Source: Camarhynchus parvulus
Lineage: Eukaryota; Chordata; Aves; Passeriformes; Thraupidae
Assembly: GCF_901933205.1 (NCBI RefSeq)
Contig: NC_044571.1
Coordinates: forward strand, 54,745,994-54,809,993
DNA length: 64,000 bases
Reading direction: 5' to 3'
Positions 36,412 through 50,042 of this stretch are shown in pieces. The translations under genes were made by a program, and so were the position numbers. A model generated the notes under the pieces. The model did not search any database. It was not told the DNA's origin and saw nothing but the letters and a program-made list of their open reading frames with translations. The first letter of the stretch is position 1; each line of letters opens with the position of its first letter.

Positions 36412-38244
36412 TAATTGAACAATATGTTGGTAAAGATAATGGTAAATTAAATGCTTTGGGATATTGTTGGCAGAGAAAGAACAAATAAAAAACACTTAGT
36501 AGTTTAACAGCAGATATGTTGTTTACAAATGTCTTTTAAACGGAAACATTACTCCTCTTTACTACTTTTATAAAACATGACTTTCTAAGGGTTCTAAAAT
36601 CGTTTCATTCTAATACAAATGTATTTTTTAATATCCCACTGAGAGAGGTAAACACAGCATAGATTCTATGTTTATGTGACAGTCTAGAATAGAGTGAGAA
36701 GAAAAGACTGAATAGCTTACAACAACAAAAACAACAGAAAAAGATCTCCAACAGGAGAATGGACTGCTCTAACTTTGGAAGAGTAGTGAGTAAAAAATGC
36801 TGGTTGACACCTGAGGCTGAAAATAACACTTAGAGCACCCATTAGAAAGAAGACTGGAAAAGTGAATGACAGGGTAAGATTTCAATGAAAGCAAAAAGGA
36901 GAAAACTATGTAAATAAATACAGGTGTGCTGGTATACAAAGACAGCAGCAAAAAACATATGAAATCTGAAGAATACTTCTCGACAGATTGAACATTTACA
37001 TTGGGGTCTCAAGAAGAAATTAAGTATTACGTAAAAATGAACTAATTTTAAAGAGACGGGATTTCAATCCTGAGTAAAGACTAGTGGATTCTGAATAAAA
37101 TTTTAATAGAAAAAAATAGAAGAAATAAGATTTTCAATGTCTAGCAGTTCTCTTAGTATCTTTAGAGAACTCTAAAAATCTATATTCTTGTATATCTTTG
37201 GTGACACAGGAAAAAATATGAAAAATATTGAAGAAGCTTAGAGAGAATGTTGTTTACTGGAGGTTGTGATAGAGAACAAACTGAGAAAGAAGATCAGAAG
37301 AATATTTTCAGTTTGTGTCTAACACATAAAGAGTTCAGGAGCAGACAATGTCAATAACAGAAAATTGGTAAAAGAGCACAGAAATATACCGCTTAATGGT
37401 AAAATTAACTGTGAAAATGAAACCTTCTATCTAATTGGGAGAGCTGTGAAGCCTCCAGCATTCTGCACATTTTAGTTCCATATTTTTCAGTTACAGGAGG
37501 GTTGCATGACATCTGTCATAAAGGCTGAATTTCTAATTTAGTCTAATAGAAAAGTGAATTGCAGGAGTGTCATCTCCTGCTCTTTAAGTACTATGTCATG
37601 AGTGGAGTTGGCATGAGTTAACTAACAAAACTTCTTGTAAGCGTGTCTTGTGAATAGCAGTAGAGGACAGTGTTATGAAAATCTTCTACTTAAAGCTTTT
37701 AATGACAACTCTGATACTTTAAATGGAAACAGTGACATCGGGGGGAAAATGCCCAAGCTATCTTACATTTCCATTTTACCAGAGCAAGAGACCCCAGAAT
37801 ATTTTCAGAATGAAGGGAAAAGAAATATTTGAGACATATTTTAAGTTTAGTCTGATTGAATTTCTTAGGATATTTAGAATAAAAACCTTTTTCTCCCTTT
37901 CTCTTTCAACTCATGACATGAAAATGTAATGTTTACCAGAAAACAAATATTGCATACATCTCCCTGCTCTCCACAAAAAAAAAAAATCCCCAAAAACCCA
38001 GGAAACCACCGAAAAATAAAAAGATAAAAATGTGAATTTTGGCACATAAATGAGAATTTTTATTTCTTAACTTGCGAAAATATGGAATATGAAGTAGGAA
38101 AAGCAGTTTTGTGTGTTTAAGGGGTTTCTGTTTAATTACCCTCAATAAGCTTGTTTGAATTTTCTTCAATATATTTAATTGACAGAGAATGCAGTTGCAG
38201 AGGGAAAGGCAGAGTGGAAATTGTTTATTGTTTGAGATTAATTT
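36412..38244. other. AT-rich non-coding DNA
   Basis: No gene or repeat was recognised. A short A/C-rich run lies at 37973-38015. Confidence 0.55.
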
Positions 38245-38600
38245 ATAAGTGTCAGGGCCCTGGGGTCATTATCATCTTTACTGTCCCTGTTCAGCCTCCC
38301 TTGGGCCTTTCCCAAGCTGTATGTGGCTCAGGACGCCATGTCAATCTCCTGAGACATCAACCCCTGCCCCTGTGATGCCACAGCAGGGCCAGTCCTGCCA
38401 ATCCCACCCTCCTCATGGAAGTGCCCATGGAACTGGATCTGGGGCTGCTCTGATACCAACAAGCTGACCTGCTCAATGCTGTGGAACAGGTCCTGATCCA
38501 TGGTCTACTGTAAGAGACTGTGGGGAGAGACTCCCCTGCTACCAACATCCCAGACCCCTGGGAGCAGCAGGCTGAGAAGAGACACAGATCAGGACTGATT
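38245..38600. other. GC-richer patch of unknown origin
   Basis: About 350 bp clearly richer in G and C than both flanks, with blocks such as CTGTCCCTGTTCAGCCTCCC and ACAGCAGGGCCAGTCCTGCC. Short frames exist on both strands (72 to 74 codons on plus, 63 on minus) but none carries a known domain. It could be a fragment of an ERV, a processed pseudogene or captured gene sequence; I cannot tell which. Confidence 0.6.
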
Positions 38601-38984
38601 CAGATGAACTGGATATCCCAGAAAGTTACTAAAAAAATATTTCAACAAACAAATTAATGAAGACAGCAGGGAGTTCAAATAAAATCATATTGTGTAAACA
38701 TTAAAGCCTGGTAAGAAATTATCTGAATGATAACTATCCCATAGGTAGGGAGAAATGAAAATTCAAAACCCTACAGCAACCAGTTGCCACAATGTATGGC
38801 AATTTAAAAATATTCTTTTATTTCTATTATATTCTAACCAAAAATTTAAGTAATATTGTTATTTCAGCTAGAATTTAATTAATTTTTCATGCTTACACGT
38901 GGAACCAAGATGTTACTCTCTTTTCTTCTTTTTTTTAATATTAGTTATCAGAAAAAAGTTGAAAGCCTTAAAGGGGGGAAAAGA
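38601..38984. other. AT-rich non-coding DNA
   Basis: Short interval between the GC-richer patch and the pyrimidine tract. Nothing was recognised. Confidence 0.6.
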
Positions 38985-39394
<410 letters not shown>

Positions 39395-40457
39395 GCTCTT
39401 TGAAACATACAGCCTTCAGCTTGTCTGTGAGCTATGTGGCATCATAAAAATAAGTTCTATGGTGCAGCACAGATTAGTACAAAAAGTTAAATAGAAAAAG
39501 GTGGTGTCAGAAAAAGATTTAAGAGGAAGAACATTAATTCCTTAAGCTACTACTGTAGATATGCAGTCTTCAACACTGTGGCTCCTTTAAAATATGAAAC
39601 AGGGACTTAGTACAAAATAGTATAGAAATTCTGTTATATTACCCAGTATTTCAGCATGGAAGCACTTCAGATTAAAATACAATACTTTGTTCATTTCTGA
39701 AACATCTCTGGTTTTGAGAAATGAAAACCCTAGACAGTAATGACAGCTGGAATAGAGGGCTGTGAAGGTGAAAGAAGTACCCAAACCTGTTTCAATAATT
39801 ACAGATTTCCTTCATCCTAGGGAGAAATAAAAGTGAAACCAAGATACATCATCATGAAAGTTATTTTTTCCTGTTCTATATCCAGCAGACACAGAGCACT
39901 ACTTTCTGTAATTTGAATAATCTTGTGTTGTCTTTTAAACCGTCAGTGTATTTTCTTACACCCTTACACTTCTTAGGAGAGCTTTACTTTAATACTGCCA
40001 GCAAAAATAGGATGGAAGGTCCTTTTGCATGGTCAAAAACAAACTCTAATACAGACTTAAACACCTACTAGACTGCCAGTCTTAACTGATTCCTGAAAAA
40101 TCCTACAGGTCATACCAGGATGTTCAAAAGGTCAAAACAGGATATTCAAAATGTATAGAAACATATAAAGTAAAAAAAAAAAAAAAAAAAAAGAAAAAAA
40201 ACCGCAAACAAAAACCAAAAAACAAACCCTAAAATCCAAAATATCACACTGATACAAAGGTCCTGGATATCTTTGAAGACTTGACTTTGGGATAAATTTT
40301 CATGTGAGACTCAATGTCACTTTAGTAATGGTGTAGACAAGCTCACAGAAGCTTCAAGGAGAGATGATAAGAATATTGTAAATGTATAAGATATATTGTA
40401 TGAACAAAACTTGAAATTATTGATGTTACAATGTACAGAATTGAAAAGTCAGAAGAA
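39395..40457. other. AT-rich non-coding DNA
   Basis: No gene was recognised. Contains the A-rich run at 40172-40240. Confidence 0.55.
40172..40240. repeat. Poly(A) and A/C-rich simple repeat
   Basis: A 21-A run (40172-40192) followed by A-rich sequence with CAAAC and CAAAAA units. It could be a decayed retroposon tail, but no body is recognisable upstream. Confidence 0.85.
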
Positions 40458-40765
40458 TGTGTTGTTTTCCACCTGTGGGCTGCTCAGATCCTCATTGCTG
40501 CTTGCTTTTGGGATGGACAAATAATCAGAGCAAAACTGAGAAAACTTATGGGTAGAGATCAAGGTAGTTTAACAGGTAAAACAAAAGCTGTGCACGCAAG
40601 CAAAGAAAAACAAGGAATTAAGTCACCTATTCCTTTGGGCAGGCAGGTGTTCAGCCATCTCCAGGAAAGCAGGGCCCCATGACTCTTAAAAGTTACTTGG
40701 GAGGACAAACACCATCCTTATGAATGTTCTACTTTTTGTCCTTTTTCACCAGATTTATACAGATA
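40458..40765 (-). mobile_element. ERVL-type LTR, truncated
   Basis: Same family as 1293-2256, with the matching blocks in plus reading order: GAGAAAACTTATGGGTAGAG, GTAGTTTAACAGGTAAAACA, GCAGGCAGGTGTTCAGCCAT, CTCCAGGAAAGCAGG and TTACTTGGGAGGACAAACAC. Sense is minus by comparison with the oriented copies. It is lost after about 40765, so the minus-sense U3 start is missing. Only about half of a normal LTR is present. Confidence 0.78.
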
Positions 40766-43459
40766 TTTTAACGCTTATACATCTAACTTTCAAGAGTAAT
40801 CATTCCCAAGATGTTCAGACACCTTCTCAAAAGCTTTACTGCTGTGAACATCAAGCAAGATTTTATTTACAAATGTACATAATACAAACGTTTTTAATAT
40901 AATCAAAGAAATTAATGCACATTACAAATGTTTTAATTCTGCATGGGGACCAAAACTGAGAAAAATCCTTTCCTCCTTTTGACATGCATATTATTATTTC
41001 CCACTTTTCTGAGAAGTCTTAAGACAAACTGATGTAACCTCAACTAGGAATCTGATGACATAAAACCAACCAAGAAAAGGAGAAATTTGAACTTTGGCAG
41101 ATGAGGACAAGTACATCTCAAAAATTCTTAAATGAATATTTGGAATATCAGATCTGAAATTTTCTTGAATTGACTCAGCTTCTGTTTATGAAATTGGGAT
41201 AGACCAGATGCAGCTGGCAAGTTAGAACTGGAGTAATCAGAGAGGCTTGGATAGCTCTTTTTTTTTATTTTCCCCAGAAATGTGACAGTATTAGAGAGAC
41301 AAGGTGTGAACACACAATATCTCCTCTGTCTCTGCTTCCTCTGTCTCCTAAAGATTCACTTAGATTTGTGATGTTAATGTTATAAAAATGGCTTCCTGAG
41401 AGGAAAAACTATATATATTTAAATATGCTACACTGGACAAATAGGATCACATATAAGTCAGTGAAAGCAAAGAAAGACAAATGAAAACAATTGGGTTGCT
41501 TATTGTTTGAACCATAAATACAATTTTTTTAGTAGACAAAAGGACATTTCATTATATTTCATTATTTAATTGGATGAATTGTGCTAACCACAAACATAAC
41601 AGCAAGAATATAACTTTCAGAGAGTAGAAGATGGATCTCAATACATGCATCATTTGCTTTGAGGATTTTCTTTCAAAATGATCCAACAACATTACTTGCT
41701 TTCTTTCATGAATATGATGTTTGAAATAGATGATAAAATTATCCTTTCAGGATAAGTTGAAGAATGAAGAGTATTTCATCAATGATCTACCTTTGAGTTC
41801 ATTTCTTTACATCTGACTATTAAGGCTCTTGGTAACCTCAGTATAATTCTTCAGAAGTATCTTGCAGTTCTAGGAAACCTTTTTTCTTTAGAAGATATCA
41901 ATGTTTGCCTAACATTTCCAAATATAGGGATGTAAATCCTCATATCTATGCGCTAAGATACATAGCTACTGATCTAATTGAGCTAAAGATCCGCTTCAAA
42001 TATCAGATTTTTGCATTTCAATTTATTTTAATTCTTTATGGTAATAATTGATAATAATGTGTGTGAGATTGGGTCATTTTTCTGATAGCAGTGTTGAATG
42101 TCAAAAAGAATAAAAAGGTCTACAAATTACATAATGTTTACATCTTCCTTCTAACTTAGAGCATGAAAATTTTTAAGACTGTGAGTGATATCTTGGCTCC
42201 ACAGATATTTGTGGGAGTTTTGTAGTAATTTGAAATGATGCAGATTTTTGACCCAAATCTGTACCCAAAGACACATTAGTGGTTTCCTATGGAGCAAGAC
42301 AAGACAAGAAATTTTACTATAAGGAAAATTGTTGTTCCAGACCTTTTTTTTTAAAATTGGTACAGTTTTGTAAAACTATGTCTATATAAACTGTAATGGT
42401 CTGCTGTTTGTATGAAATTAATCAGGAACCATAACATGAACTTCAAAACATACATGCAATTTGATTTGCTTGTTTTCTTACCCTCCTTTGGAAAGGGTAG
42501 AAGCAAATGCAGTAAAATTGAAACTTCGCTGTTGAGATCACAAAGACTGATCATTCTGCGTCTTCACCCCAGATTAGTGAAAGAAGTAATGAGATAGGGT
42601 GGATGTAATGTATATCAAAAACACCCTGCTCTATGCTCCTCTCAAGAAATATAAACATACAAATTAAATACAGTTGGCTCAAATTTAACTGAGATACAAA
42701 TGAAATGGCACCAGCAGGATTTGAAAAATACAGTGATAATAAGGTGGGAACATTAAATATTTCTATTTTCAGTATGTATCCTAAAATCCTCAGCATAATG
42801 TCTGTTAGAGCCACTTCTGCTCTTGGACAAAGTTTTCTAACAGGGAAAAAATGCTGTCTTTATTTTTTTGTATTCCAACAGAAATCTTGACAATAAACTG
42901 GTAAAAGACACTGCAACTCCCTTTCTATAGTTTGCTATAAAAACTCTTACCATTGACCCATAACAGCCTGTGCATTATGACTTCACTGGCTTACTTTTTC
43001 TCATTGTGACCCATGGAATCAAATCAATCAGGACCAAAGGGAGAGGTGTAAGGACTGTAACCAGCAGAACTGAACAACCAGTAGCTGTTTATATGGATTT
43101 TCATTCCCTACAGTTGCATAGAGAAAATAAATAATGGTGGTGTTTGAACAAATTTAGCTGTAGCTGTATCACTGACATGTTCCCCCACATAAATTTTATG
43201 ATATAAAGAAACAGAGCTTACAATGGCTTTTAATAGAAGTTAAACTATTTCCTTTGACCTGAATTATAAACAACTGTCATTTTATTGTCTCTAGATATAT
43301 AATTCTAAAATATTTTCATTGATTCCATCAGGAGAAAAAAACCAAAACTCAACAACGTAAAGAAACTAATGAAACACTGTAGCAGGTATCTCCACTTATG
43401 TAATAGCAGAATCTCAAGATCTTGCATTACTTTAAGATTTGAAGTAAAATACTGTGAAA
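40766..43459. other. AT-rich non-coding DNA
   Basis: No gene or repeat was recognised in about 2.7 kb. Confidence 0.55.
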
Positions 43460-45310
43460 GACATAATCATAACGCCATGCAAATTGGAAGAGATCTTTGA
43501 AGGTACTTTTTTGCATTGTCTTTCTTGCTGTTGGATAGCTAGATTAAATTGATAATGGGTTCTTCTGCTCAGTTTTGAATAAATTGTAGGGTGGAGATTC
43601 CATAACTTTCCTGGGAAAACTCTTGAAGCGTTTGACCAGCTCATGCCACTTCTTTGATTTTGCTTTTACTATTTGGTTGGATTTCCCTGTGTTCTAGCTT
43701 TTGTCCAATGAGTCTCGCCTTTCCATCATAAGCCTCTGTCAACAGTCTGGCTCCATATTTTCTGCAACTACCCAATAGGTGTATGAAGAAAGGAATAATA
43801 TTTTCCCCCTAAACTTTTCCTTTCAAGGATAGTATTCTCTCAATCACTCCTCTTCAGCCCCTTGGTCAATTTGGTCAAGGTTGGCTGAACTTGCTTGAGT
43901 TTATTCCTTTCTTGCACTGAAGTTCTCTACACTAGGCACAATACTCTAGATATTACCAAACAAGTGCCAAAGAGAAGGGGAGAATCTTTACCCTTTACCT
44001 GCTGACTATACTGTCATGATACAGTGCAGTCTAATAATTGGCCTTTTTTTTTGCTAAGAGACCATCCAGCTGACTCAAGTTCCACATGTTGTTTATTAAG
44101 ACCCCAGATCCTATTCTAGAAAGCTGCTTTCTATTTAGCTGTCCTTCAGCTTATTTTCCTGCATGGAAGTGTTAAGTCTCAGGTGTAGAACTTTGTATTT
44201 TTCTTTACTGAACTTTTTGAGATACCTGTTGGCCCATTCCTCCTGTATGTAGAGGTTCTTCTGCATAGCAGAGCTCAGTGCTGGTGTTCTTCATAAACTT
44301 GAGGATATAGTACTCTATCCCCACATGCTGGTTGTTAAAGATGTAAAACAGCTCTCTGTATTGATGTCTGAGGCATACCACTCATAATAGCCTGCCAATT
44401 GGATGATTTTCACCACTGATCACTTCCCTTTGAGACCAGCTGTCAAGAAAATTTTGCATCCACATCTTGGCTACTCGAGCCCATACCCCTCCAATTTTTG
44501 GTAGACTATGAGGGAAGTGTGTTAAAAAGGTTAAAACCCTTTAATCTCTCAAGTTATGTATACAGCAGCCACTGCAGTTGCTTTTTCCATATGGAGATTT
44601 GTCTCATTGTAGAAGGTAATCAGTTTAACAGGGTATAATTTGCCATTTGTAAACCCTTGCTGACTGTTCTGGTCCATCATATAATTTACAATGGTTTCAT
44701 GATCTTCCCAAGAGCTGTAAACTGACTGCCCTGTAGTAACCCAGTCCCTCCTTCTCACCCTGATTAAGGATAAACCTTACATTTGTGTCTTTCAGTAATT
44801 CCTCTGACCACCATCACTTGTAAAGATGGTAGAAAATGGCCTCACACTGTCACCAGTCAGCTCCTTCAGCAACTCTGGTTCTGATTATTTGGTGCCATGG
44901 ACACCTGTATGTCCAATTATCATAAGAGGTTCCCAAATTTTAGCTTCCTGTGCTATTTTAGCTTCCTGAGCTAAAGACTTGCTCATAGAGGTGCTATTTG
45001 AAGATGTAATGGCCTGGGATGCCCAAAGACAGATATTATCATTTAAAACAGCAAAAAAAGATTTTTTTTTCCAAAATATTCTAACACATAAGTTACAACC
45101 TACATTCTCCTCATTTTTCCTTGGCTGACAAGGTACTTACAGAAGCTCTTCTTGTTGCACATCATAATCCTTCCCGCTTTCAGTATCAGCTGAGTTTCAC
45201 TTCCTTGACTCCAGCCTTGCATGCTCTGGTAGGGTCTGTATGCTCCTCCCAAGCAGACCTTTCTCTTTTTTACCTTCTATATAGTTCAATTTTCTTTTGA
45301 TGTGTTCCTC
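43460..45310 (-). mobile_element. Ancient long CR1 LINE copy
   Basis: The minus strand carries decayed CR1 from its 3' end (about 43460, a degraded GGTTGGAAGAGACC-type tail) through much of ORF2. A frame near 44549-44758 (minus) keeps the reverse-transcriptase block QQGFTNGKLYPVKLITFYNE followed by a recognisable but mutated VDEGRAVDVVY-like stretch. Further blocks occur in order: the TGTTAAAGATGTAAAACAG and GCCAATTGGATGATTTTCAC region, TTGTAAACCCTTGCTGACTG, and TTACAGAAGCTCTTCTTGTT near 45140, which lies upstream in ORF2. About 1.85 kb is long for an avian CR1 fragment. Many stops and gaps show that it is old and dead. Confidence 0.82.
44937..44972. repeat. Two-copy 18-bp tandem duplication in CR1
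   Basis: ATTTTAGCTTCCTGTGCT (44937-44954) is followed directly by ATTTTAGCTTCCTGAGCT (44955-44972). It probably arose after CR1 insertion. Confidence 0.93.
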
Positions 45311-45499
45311 TACTCTGGTACACCGTGAGACTTACATGAATTCATAACTCAGTTTGACTCCATATGAAATTTAAAATAGTCATAGTCCTTTTTGTCATTC
45401 CTTTTCACCTTTACCATTCTGGATAAAGACGGTAACAGAACTTTCACAGTAATATCAGAGCTTTCATGAGCTTGCAAGTCACACTCTTAAAGCATTTAA

Positions 45500-46345
45500 G
45501 TGAACAGATGGTGGTTGGTATAAATCCATGGTTTTGGCAGTGAGGTAGGGTCTGCACAGGTTACTCCTGAGAGGAAAGTCCGGGAGCTGCCCTAAGCCAG
45601 ACACAGACTGTTCTGCCACCTCCAAGGGAGTTACTAAAGGACACATGTGAGCCTGCCACGGAGTTGGTGGTGCCTGCAAAAACATATTTAAGGCATTTAA
45701 ACACCAAAAGGAATCAGAAGAGGGTACCATAGCAGAAGGAATTCTTTCATTGTAGAGCTGATATCACCCCTGAAGAACTGCAGCCTGTGGATGAACACAT
45801 TAATGCAGGCAAGCCCCTTGAAGTGACTTGTGACCTGTAGATAAATACATACTGCATCATGCTTCCTGAAGGGACTGTGGCCCATGGATAGGCCTACAGC
45901 AGAGGAAACAGAAGGTCCGAGCAAAGAGGGAAAGAGAAAGGAACAAGGAACAAGGGAAAGGAATCGCTGCAGCCTGATTCAAATCTCCTCCTCAGCCCAT
46001 TGCCTCATCAAGGTGAGTGAGCTTAACCTTCACTGATGACAAGGGAGTGGAAACTTGAAAAGGGGAAGGAGAGGTGTCTGGAGTGAAAGGGAAATGGGAA
46101 GAAAAGATATTTTCCTTAAGTGTTTAAATATTTGTCTGCTTTGTTTCTAAATATCCCATCAGTAATTAAATGTCTATACTAACTAGCATTGAAGTAAGTT
46201 AAATTTTCCAAGCAAGTCAGTAATTGGTAAGTGATTTCCCTGATGAATTTTTATGGTCTTGTTCTTGCTGTTTTCTCCCTTGTCCCACTGGAACACGAAC
46301 AGGCAGAGTGCATGCTTGACTGCCAGCTTTGGCAAACACCATACA
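45500..46345 (+). mobile_element. Ancient ERVL-type LTR
   Basis: Blocks match, in order, a second avian ERVL-type LTR: ACTGCAGCCTGTGGATGAAC and the repeated TGAAGGGACTGTGGCCCATG, then GGCAGAGTGCATGCTTG, with CAGTAATTGGTAAGTGATTT upstream of it and an end near 46345 (ACACCATACA). The usual AATAAATTAAATT signal region is present as GAAGTAAGTTAAATT (about 46190), so the AATAAA is mutated; ATTAAA occurs at 46165-46170. It is strongly diverged. The start is uncertain by tens of bases. It follows the ancient CR1 after about 190 bp of unassigned sequence. Confidence 0.65.
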
Positions 46346-47574
46346 GACAGACAAAAATTCAATTGTTGCCTAAACTTCAGAGCATATAGAAATCCCTGGC
46401 TATCCTACTCTACACTATGAAAGCTTATGAAATGTTTTCAGCTGAATTTCTTATTAGGTGTGAATATGACAATCAACAAGACCTAGAAACTACATGGGAT
46501 AACATATATATCTCATGAAAGATTCAGTAAGAGAAAGAGAGAATAAAAAAGTGATTAGAAGTCAAGGTGAGTGGAGACACTTTCCCAGACCTTAGTTAAC
46601 ACAAACTGTATAGCTAAGAACACTCTTGCTAATGCTTTTATTAATATATAGGTATTAATAATCAGTAATATGTAGGAAGGCCATTCTCACCTCCCTAAAT
46701 ATCAAATAATTTCATACATTTATTCCAAAAAACAAGGCACATGGTATCAAATCTCTTTCTTTGTGAAAGGAGGTTCAAAGCCATTCCTGCTATTTCCAGG
46801 AAACTTCTACTGCTTATTACCTCTTATCATGGGAGATTTTACATTCAGGCCAAAACATTAAGAGACCTAATTTATCGATCTGCTTTCCTTGACACATCCT
46901 CTGTGCAGCATAAATTTCAGGAACTGGTTGGTCATTTGCCAACTGAAGAGTGCAAAAATTATAAGAGTGGCATGACTGTGGAGCCAAACAGAGACTTGCT
47001 ACTCTTTTAAACACAGAGGCACACTAAGCAGTTTTTAAATAATATTAGCTTGCTTTAACTTTAAATGTTAACACACTGATAAAAATAGCTAGGAAGCAAT
47101 ATATTTCTGCACTCAGTAGCCCATTTTATTACCATCACTGGAAACAGGATTTAAGCCCTTATGCTAACACCGCTATAGATCATCCTGACCTCTTGGGTTT
47201 GTTATCAATTGCTATGAAACTCACTGTGTGAAGCAGAGCCTAGCTGACTGTACAAAACCCCAAACATTTTATAAAAGGGGATCTTGAATCAGGAGTGAAG
47301 GGACAATGGGAAAAAGACACTGTGTGTCTTCTAGAATTCCTTAGTGAAGAGTTCTAAACAGCATGATTTCTCCATCTTTATCTCCTTTGCTCTTTACTGT
47401 TTTTGTCTTTACCAGGAAAACTATTTTATATTTCTTTGCAATATAATTTTGAGCTCTAAGTCATAACAGGGAAATGTAATATACAGAAAATATACTTCCT
47501 ATTGCTTTCTGTTAAAGTTTATATTTCCAATTGTCCATTTATGGTTCTTCACATTGATAATGAACAGAATAAAA

Positions 47575-47626
47575 GAACATTCTATTAGGTTTTGAATAAT
47601 CTGCATAACCTAATAGAGAATAGTTC
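47575..47626. repeat. Short inverted repeat (hairpin)
   Basis: The arm at 47575-47591 (GAACATTCTATTAGGTT) pairs with 47607-47626 (AACCTAATAGAGAATAGTTC), with small gaps and a 15-nt loop. The inner CTATTAGGTT/AACCTAATAG stem is perfect. Confidence 0.85.
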
Positions 47627-49941
47627 TCAATGTTTTTTCTCCAGAAAAGATTATAAAATACTTCCTTGATAAAGAAAGAATTGTGGGCAGCAGAACTGCT
47701 CTTAGGGGATCATTATGGATATAGAGGATAAACTGTTTGAAATATTCCCTACTTGCTATAATACTTTTATACATAAAAGCAGCTCACAAAGCAAGAAAAT
47801 TATTCATTGTAGACATATCCCCTATGCTTGGCGATTTCAAATTTTTTTCTCCAAACTGTTTCTTTCAGTTTGAATTCTTTCAAAATTCAAGTTTGGTGGT
47901 TTTACACAGAATGTTGAAACAAATTTCTGATCTATCTTTTTTTTCTTCTGCTTGTTGGTACACTTACAAATTAGAGGTTTTTTCCCTAAAATAAAATTAG
48001 CTTGTAATGCTATTTATCACTTTGGCACATAATTTTAATAATGTCCGTAATGATCCATAGGAGATATTTATTTACCTTAAAATTCCATTTTCATCTGAAG
48101 TATATTTACTGTTTGCAAACAAAGTATTCCCCAGCACAATGAGTGCCATCAAAATCCATATAAATCAAATCAGTTACAAATTAAGATAATTGAATTGTTC
48201 TAAATTAATATGAGTAAGAAGTTACAGGTCTGAAATTTATGGAAAAAAATATTGGTCAACACAGATTTTGTATAGACTCTAGATTAAACCAATTTCCAGC
48301 TAAATGTCATTGAAGGAAAGTTTTACACTTGGAAAGCAACAAGAAAATTAAAACTCAGCTAAAAATCAGGATATAAATTATATTCTTATGAAAAAAATTC
48401 ATTTCCTGTATCTTTTGTTTTGCATAGCACAAGATGAAAAATACATCTCCATGCTATGGCTTTTTTTCCAGACTAATTTATGGAACATGCTATCAACTTC
48501 ACCCTTTCATGTGTCCTAAGCATGAAATCGCAATTACCAGGAATCTTAGCTTCTATAAGTTTTCACATTGATCTCTATTTATTACTTGATGAAAGCAATT
48601 TTACAGACAATTTTAACTTAACTGTAAGGAAATATTGAAGAGAAGTACATTTCTGTAGAAATAAAACAGGCGACAGAAGAGTTCATAAGGGGAATAGGAA
48701 TGCCAATGCACTTTAAATCTTGGTGAAAATATGTTTTCAAATATTATTTTATTTAATACATAATGCATCTCTGTTATTTGATCAATGAACAAAAAATGGA
48801 ATATATGTCATGGTCTTTCATATGTTATGGAAAAAATCTGATTTCCATTCATCTACAATGTCTTTGCTACAACATTTTTATAGGATGTGCTTTTTAAATT
48901 ACATTAAATTTCCTTCTTGATATGGTTGGCAAATGTTTATAGCATTTTTTAAGTGGGGGGTTGATATTATTTCCAATTAACACTTGAGTTTATATTTTGA
49001 ACAACATGACAACAAATCTGATGAGTAATTTTAGTTGTGGAATAGCCAAAATTAATACCAATAATCTCTTTGCATTTATTTCACATTATTGTACCATATG
49101 TACATTTTGGAATTTCATAGGGCTAAGGAGTTTCTAGCGTTGGACCACAGTCGTAGTCTCTAGTCTTATAACAAGAAGGGGGAAAAATAAATGAAAGGAA
49201 TTTTTAAAAGACATTAAAATAAGTCCAAAAATTATTGCCCTTTGGAAAGAAAATTGACTCTACACTTATTTTCACATCAGTTCTAAGATCTAAAATGATG
49301 TTACATTTACACTTTCTGGACAGCTCAGAAAATTACTGGAAAGTAAGGCAAGAAGAAAAATGGATGAGGAAGTGTTTTCTTGAAAGAAGTTAATGCAAAC
49401 AACAGGCATCACAGCAGACTTGAAAAGAGGCAAAAAATGTCCAGAGACTGTTATTATTTAAAAAGCACAGTAATTATTTGTTATTGGCTGAGTAAAAAGG
49501 TCTTATGAATATTTCTGCATGACTATTGGTTTTGATGTCAAAGAAGCCTTACTCTTTCCATGGTGGGCTGGAGAAGACATTACTCAAAAGAAGGAAATTA
49601 TACTACTCAATCTGAAAACATCTTTGAACTCCTCTGTAAGTGCAATAACACAAATTTTCTGCTGTGGCTGTCAGAGTAAATATATTTTCCAAATCATGTT
49701 GCATTGTCTTCAAAGTATCTATTTTCTCTTATATCCTCTCCCATACAATATTATGCAGAGGTCTCCAAGGAATATTTTGCAATGAAAATTATTGTTTGTG
49801 TGTTTCCTGTAGCCTGTCCTTCTCTCATATAAGCAAAACTGTGCTTTTAATCTTAAAGAGAGAATAACACATGAAACCTTAATGACATACAACAGCAAAC
49901 TAAATCTCTATACACACTGCTGAAATATCAAATAGAAGACT

Positions 49942-50042
49942 TAAAAAAAATCCAAAAAAAAAAAAAAACCCAAACAAAAACAAAAACAAAAAAAAAAACA
50001 AAAAACCAAACCAACAAACAAACAAAAAACAACAAAAACAAA
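49942..50042. repeat. A/C-rich simple repeat
   Basis: About 100 bp of A runs and CAAA or CAAAA units with no G on plus. Confidence 0.93.

Noticed and set aside
46741..47010. 89-codon plus-strand frame considered as an exon
   Set aside because: No recognised domain and no convincing splice-site pair around it.
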